A stretch of 32,128 nucleotides of DNA. It comes from Streptomyces mangrovisoli. Lineage in GTDB: Bacteria > Actinomycetota > Actinomycetes > Streptomycetales > Streptomycetaceae. A program made the translations under genes and the position numbers. The stretch is from positions 1 through 32,128 of the forward strand of contig NZ_LAVA02000096.1 in the NCBI RefSeq assembly GCF_000974985.2, written 5' to 3'. Below the pieces are notes generated by a model, which saw only the letters and a program-made list of their open reading frames with translations, was not told the origin of the DNA and ran no database searches. Below, one piece after another: positions 30,779 to 32,128 of the stretch. How positions within the stretch are numbered: position 1 is the stretch's first letter; every line of letters begins with the position of its first letter.

Positions 30779-32128
30779 TCACGCCCCCGCCACCGTCATT
30801 GCGGCCAGCGGGAGTTCGAGGCGGACCTCGGTGCCCGTGGGGTGGCCACCGCGTCCCACGCGGATGCGGGCGCCCACCGAGGCGGCCCGCTCGACCATGC
30901 CGACCAGGCCGAAGTGGCCTGCCCTGCGCAGTTGTTCGAGGGAGGTGCCGGGGGGCAGGCCCCGGCCGTCGTCGTACACGCTGATGCGCAGCAGGTCGCC
31001 GTGGACGCCCGCCCTGACGTCGACGCGGGTCGGCCCGGCGTGCCGGTGGGCGTTCTCCATCGCCTCCGTGGCGATGACGAGCAACTGGCGGGCCACCGCC
31101 GGCGGCACGGGCGGCACCGCGTGCTCCCCCGTGGGGCGGTAGACCGCGGGCAGCCCGGTGCGGGTGCTGAAGTCCCGTGTTCTGGCGGCGAGTTCCACGA
31201 GGACGTCCGTGCCGTGGCCGGGGTCGTTCTCACGCCGCAGGTCGGTGAGGAGTTCGCGGGCCTCCGCGGCCGCCCGGCGCGCCGAGCGGGCCACGAGTTC
31301 GGCCTGCTGCCGTACCAGGGCCGGGTCCATGCGGTCGGCGCCCGCCGAGCCGGTCAGGCCGTCCGCCGCGAGCGCCACGCCGTGCAGGGTCTTCGCCACG
31401 GAGTCGTGCATCTCCCGTGCGAGCCGGGCGCGTTCGGCGCTCACCGCCTCCGTGACCGCGAGCCGCGCCTGCACCTGGGTCAGCGCCTGCGTGGCCGTGC
31501 CGAAGCGGAGCATCAGGCCACGCAGGTTGGAGCCCACCGCGCCGGCGATGACGCACAGCCCCGGCAGCAGCAGGGACTCGGTGACGTGGGCGTGCGCGTG
31601 GTCGTTTCTCGCGGCGTGCACGAGGAGCAGGATCAGCGCCTGGAGCGAGGCGAACACGGCCGCGCCCCGCCAGCTGTAGATGATGCCCGCGAGCAGTGGG
31701 GTGCAGACGCTGACGTAGGCGAGCGTCGTGTCCGGGCCCGCCGAGACCAGCAGCAGCGAACCGAAGAGGGTGTCCACGGCGAGCAGGGACGGGTGGCGCA
31801 GCAGGAGGGGGCCGAACCGCTCCCAGTCGCGGAAGAGGACGTACGAGCCCATGAAGGTGACGACGACGGCCGCGGCGACCAGCCGGACGGGCAGGCCCGA
31901 CGACGCGTTGACCAGGGCGGCGGGCGCGGCCAGCGCGATCATCGCCAGCCGGAAGGCGAAGACCTGGCGGCACATGGCCTGGAGGGCGTTCACCTGGATG
32001 GGGATGGCGGGGGTGGAGTCGGGGCCGGGCACCGGCTCGGGGTCGGCGGTGGCGGTGGCCCTCGCCGCGGCGGCGGCCGCGGCCGTGGCGGGTGCCTGGG
32101 GTCCGGCGGTGGGGGGTGCGGCGGGGGG
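30779..32128 (-). CDS. Sensor histidine kinase, 5' end beyond the window
   Basis: The frame is open to the right edge, so the gene is probably incomplete here. Five or six membrane helices occupy the first 190 residues downstream of GTG 32032 (RLAMIALAAPAALVNA through LLLPGLCVIAGAVGSNL). The HisKA_3 dimerisation box follows, with the phosphoacceptor His in ERARLAREMHDSVAKTLHGV. The HATPase domain is complete, with N-box MENAHRHA, G1 DDGRGLPPG and G2 GHFGLVGMVERA. This is the NarL-type partner of the adjacent response regulator. GTG 32032 has no ribosome-binding site, and the residues before it continue as an Ala/Pro/Thr-rich stretch, typical of a Streptomyces N-terminal tail. The stop lies 31 bases before the regulator ATG at 30747. 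Confidence 0.9.
   Translation of the reverse strand, partial: PPAAPPTAGPQAPATAAAAAAARATATADPEPVPGPDSTPAIPIQVNALQAMCRQVFAFRLAMIALAAPAALVNASSGLPVRLVAAAVVVTFMGSYVLFRDWERFGPLLLRHPSLLAVDTLFGSLLLVSAGPDTTLAYVSVCTPLLAGIIYSWRGAAVFASLQALILLLVHAARNDHAHAHVTESLLLPGLCVIAGAVGSNLRGLMLRFGTATQALTQVQARLAVTEAVSAERARLAREMHDSVAKTLHGVALAADGLTGSAGADRMDPALVRQQAELVARSARRAAAEARELLTDLRRENDPGHGTDVLVELAARTRDFSTRTGLPAVYRPTGEHAVPPVPPAVARQLLVIATEAMENAHRHAGPTRVDVRAGVHGDLLRISVYDDGRGLPPGTSLEQLRRAGHFGLVGMVERAASVGARIRVGRGGHPTGTEVRLELPLAAMTVAGA

Overview
The window is chromosomal DNA of a high-GC actinobacterium, most likely Streptomyces or a close relative. This is inferred from strong G/C bias at third codon positions, frequent GTG starts, 4-base start/stop overlaps, a SpoIIE-type phosphatase with its own ATPase domain, a PadR/ABC exporter cassette and paired roadblock proteins. 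No rRNA, tRNA, CRISPR array, insertion sequence or phage gene is visible.

Positions 1-22000 are mostly core and housekeeping genes. They run: class II fumarase; a DUF402 hydrolase-like protein with a probable leaderless transcript; a GAF-PP2C-HATPase regulator; a convergent class A penicillin-binding protein; a self-regulated PadR/ABC/FtsX exporter operon; a minus-strand operon pairing a DUF4388-like protein with two roadblock-fold proteins; an AI-2E-family permease; a secreted lytic transglycosylase behind a structured leader; a PIN-PhoH ATPase; a short-chain cis-prenyltransferase; a methyltransferase; an LLM-class (F420-type) oxidoreductase; and a dihydrofolate-reductase-family protein. Most convergent or terminal gene ends carry long GC-rich hairpins.

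Positions 22000-32128 form a Flp/Tad-type pilus or secretion neighbourhood. It holds an A24 prepilin peptidase, a DUF192 protein, a 64-residue Flp pilin, a TadE/TadG-like protein, a lipoprotein, an OmpA-family protein, and a LuxR-type response regulator with its histidine kinase, which runs off the right edge. The assembly ATPase (TadA) and platform proteins (TadB, TadC) are not in the window.

The most striking gene lies inside that neighbourhood (24807-27473, minus strand). It encodes an 888-residue protein with four predicted membrane helices, a near-copy of the Flp prepilin cleavage and assembly motif, a Thr/Gly/Ser repeat linker, a polymorphic-toxin-like middle region with coiled coils, and a C-terminal PD-(D/E)xK nuclease-like domain. 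Directly downstream is a 434-residue protein with no recognised domain and signs of internal duplication, a possible cognate partner or immunity protein. My reading, which is inference, is a toxin carried or exported on a Flp-type pilin, processed by the neighbouring prepilin peptidase and controlled by the adjacent two-component pair.
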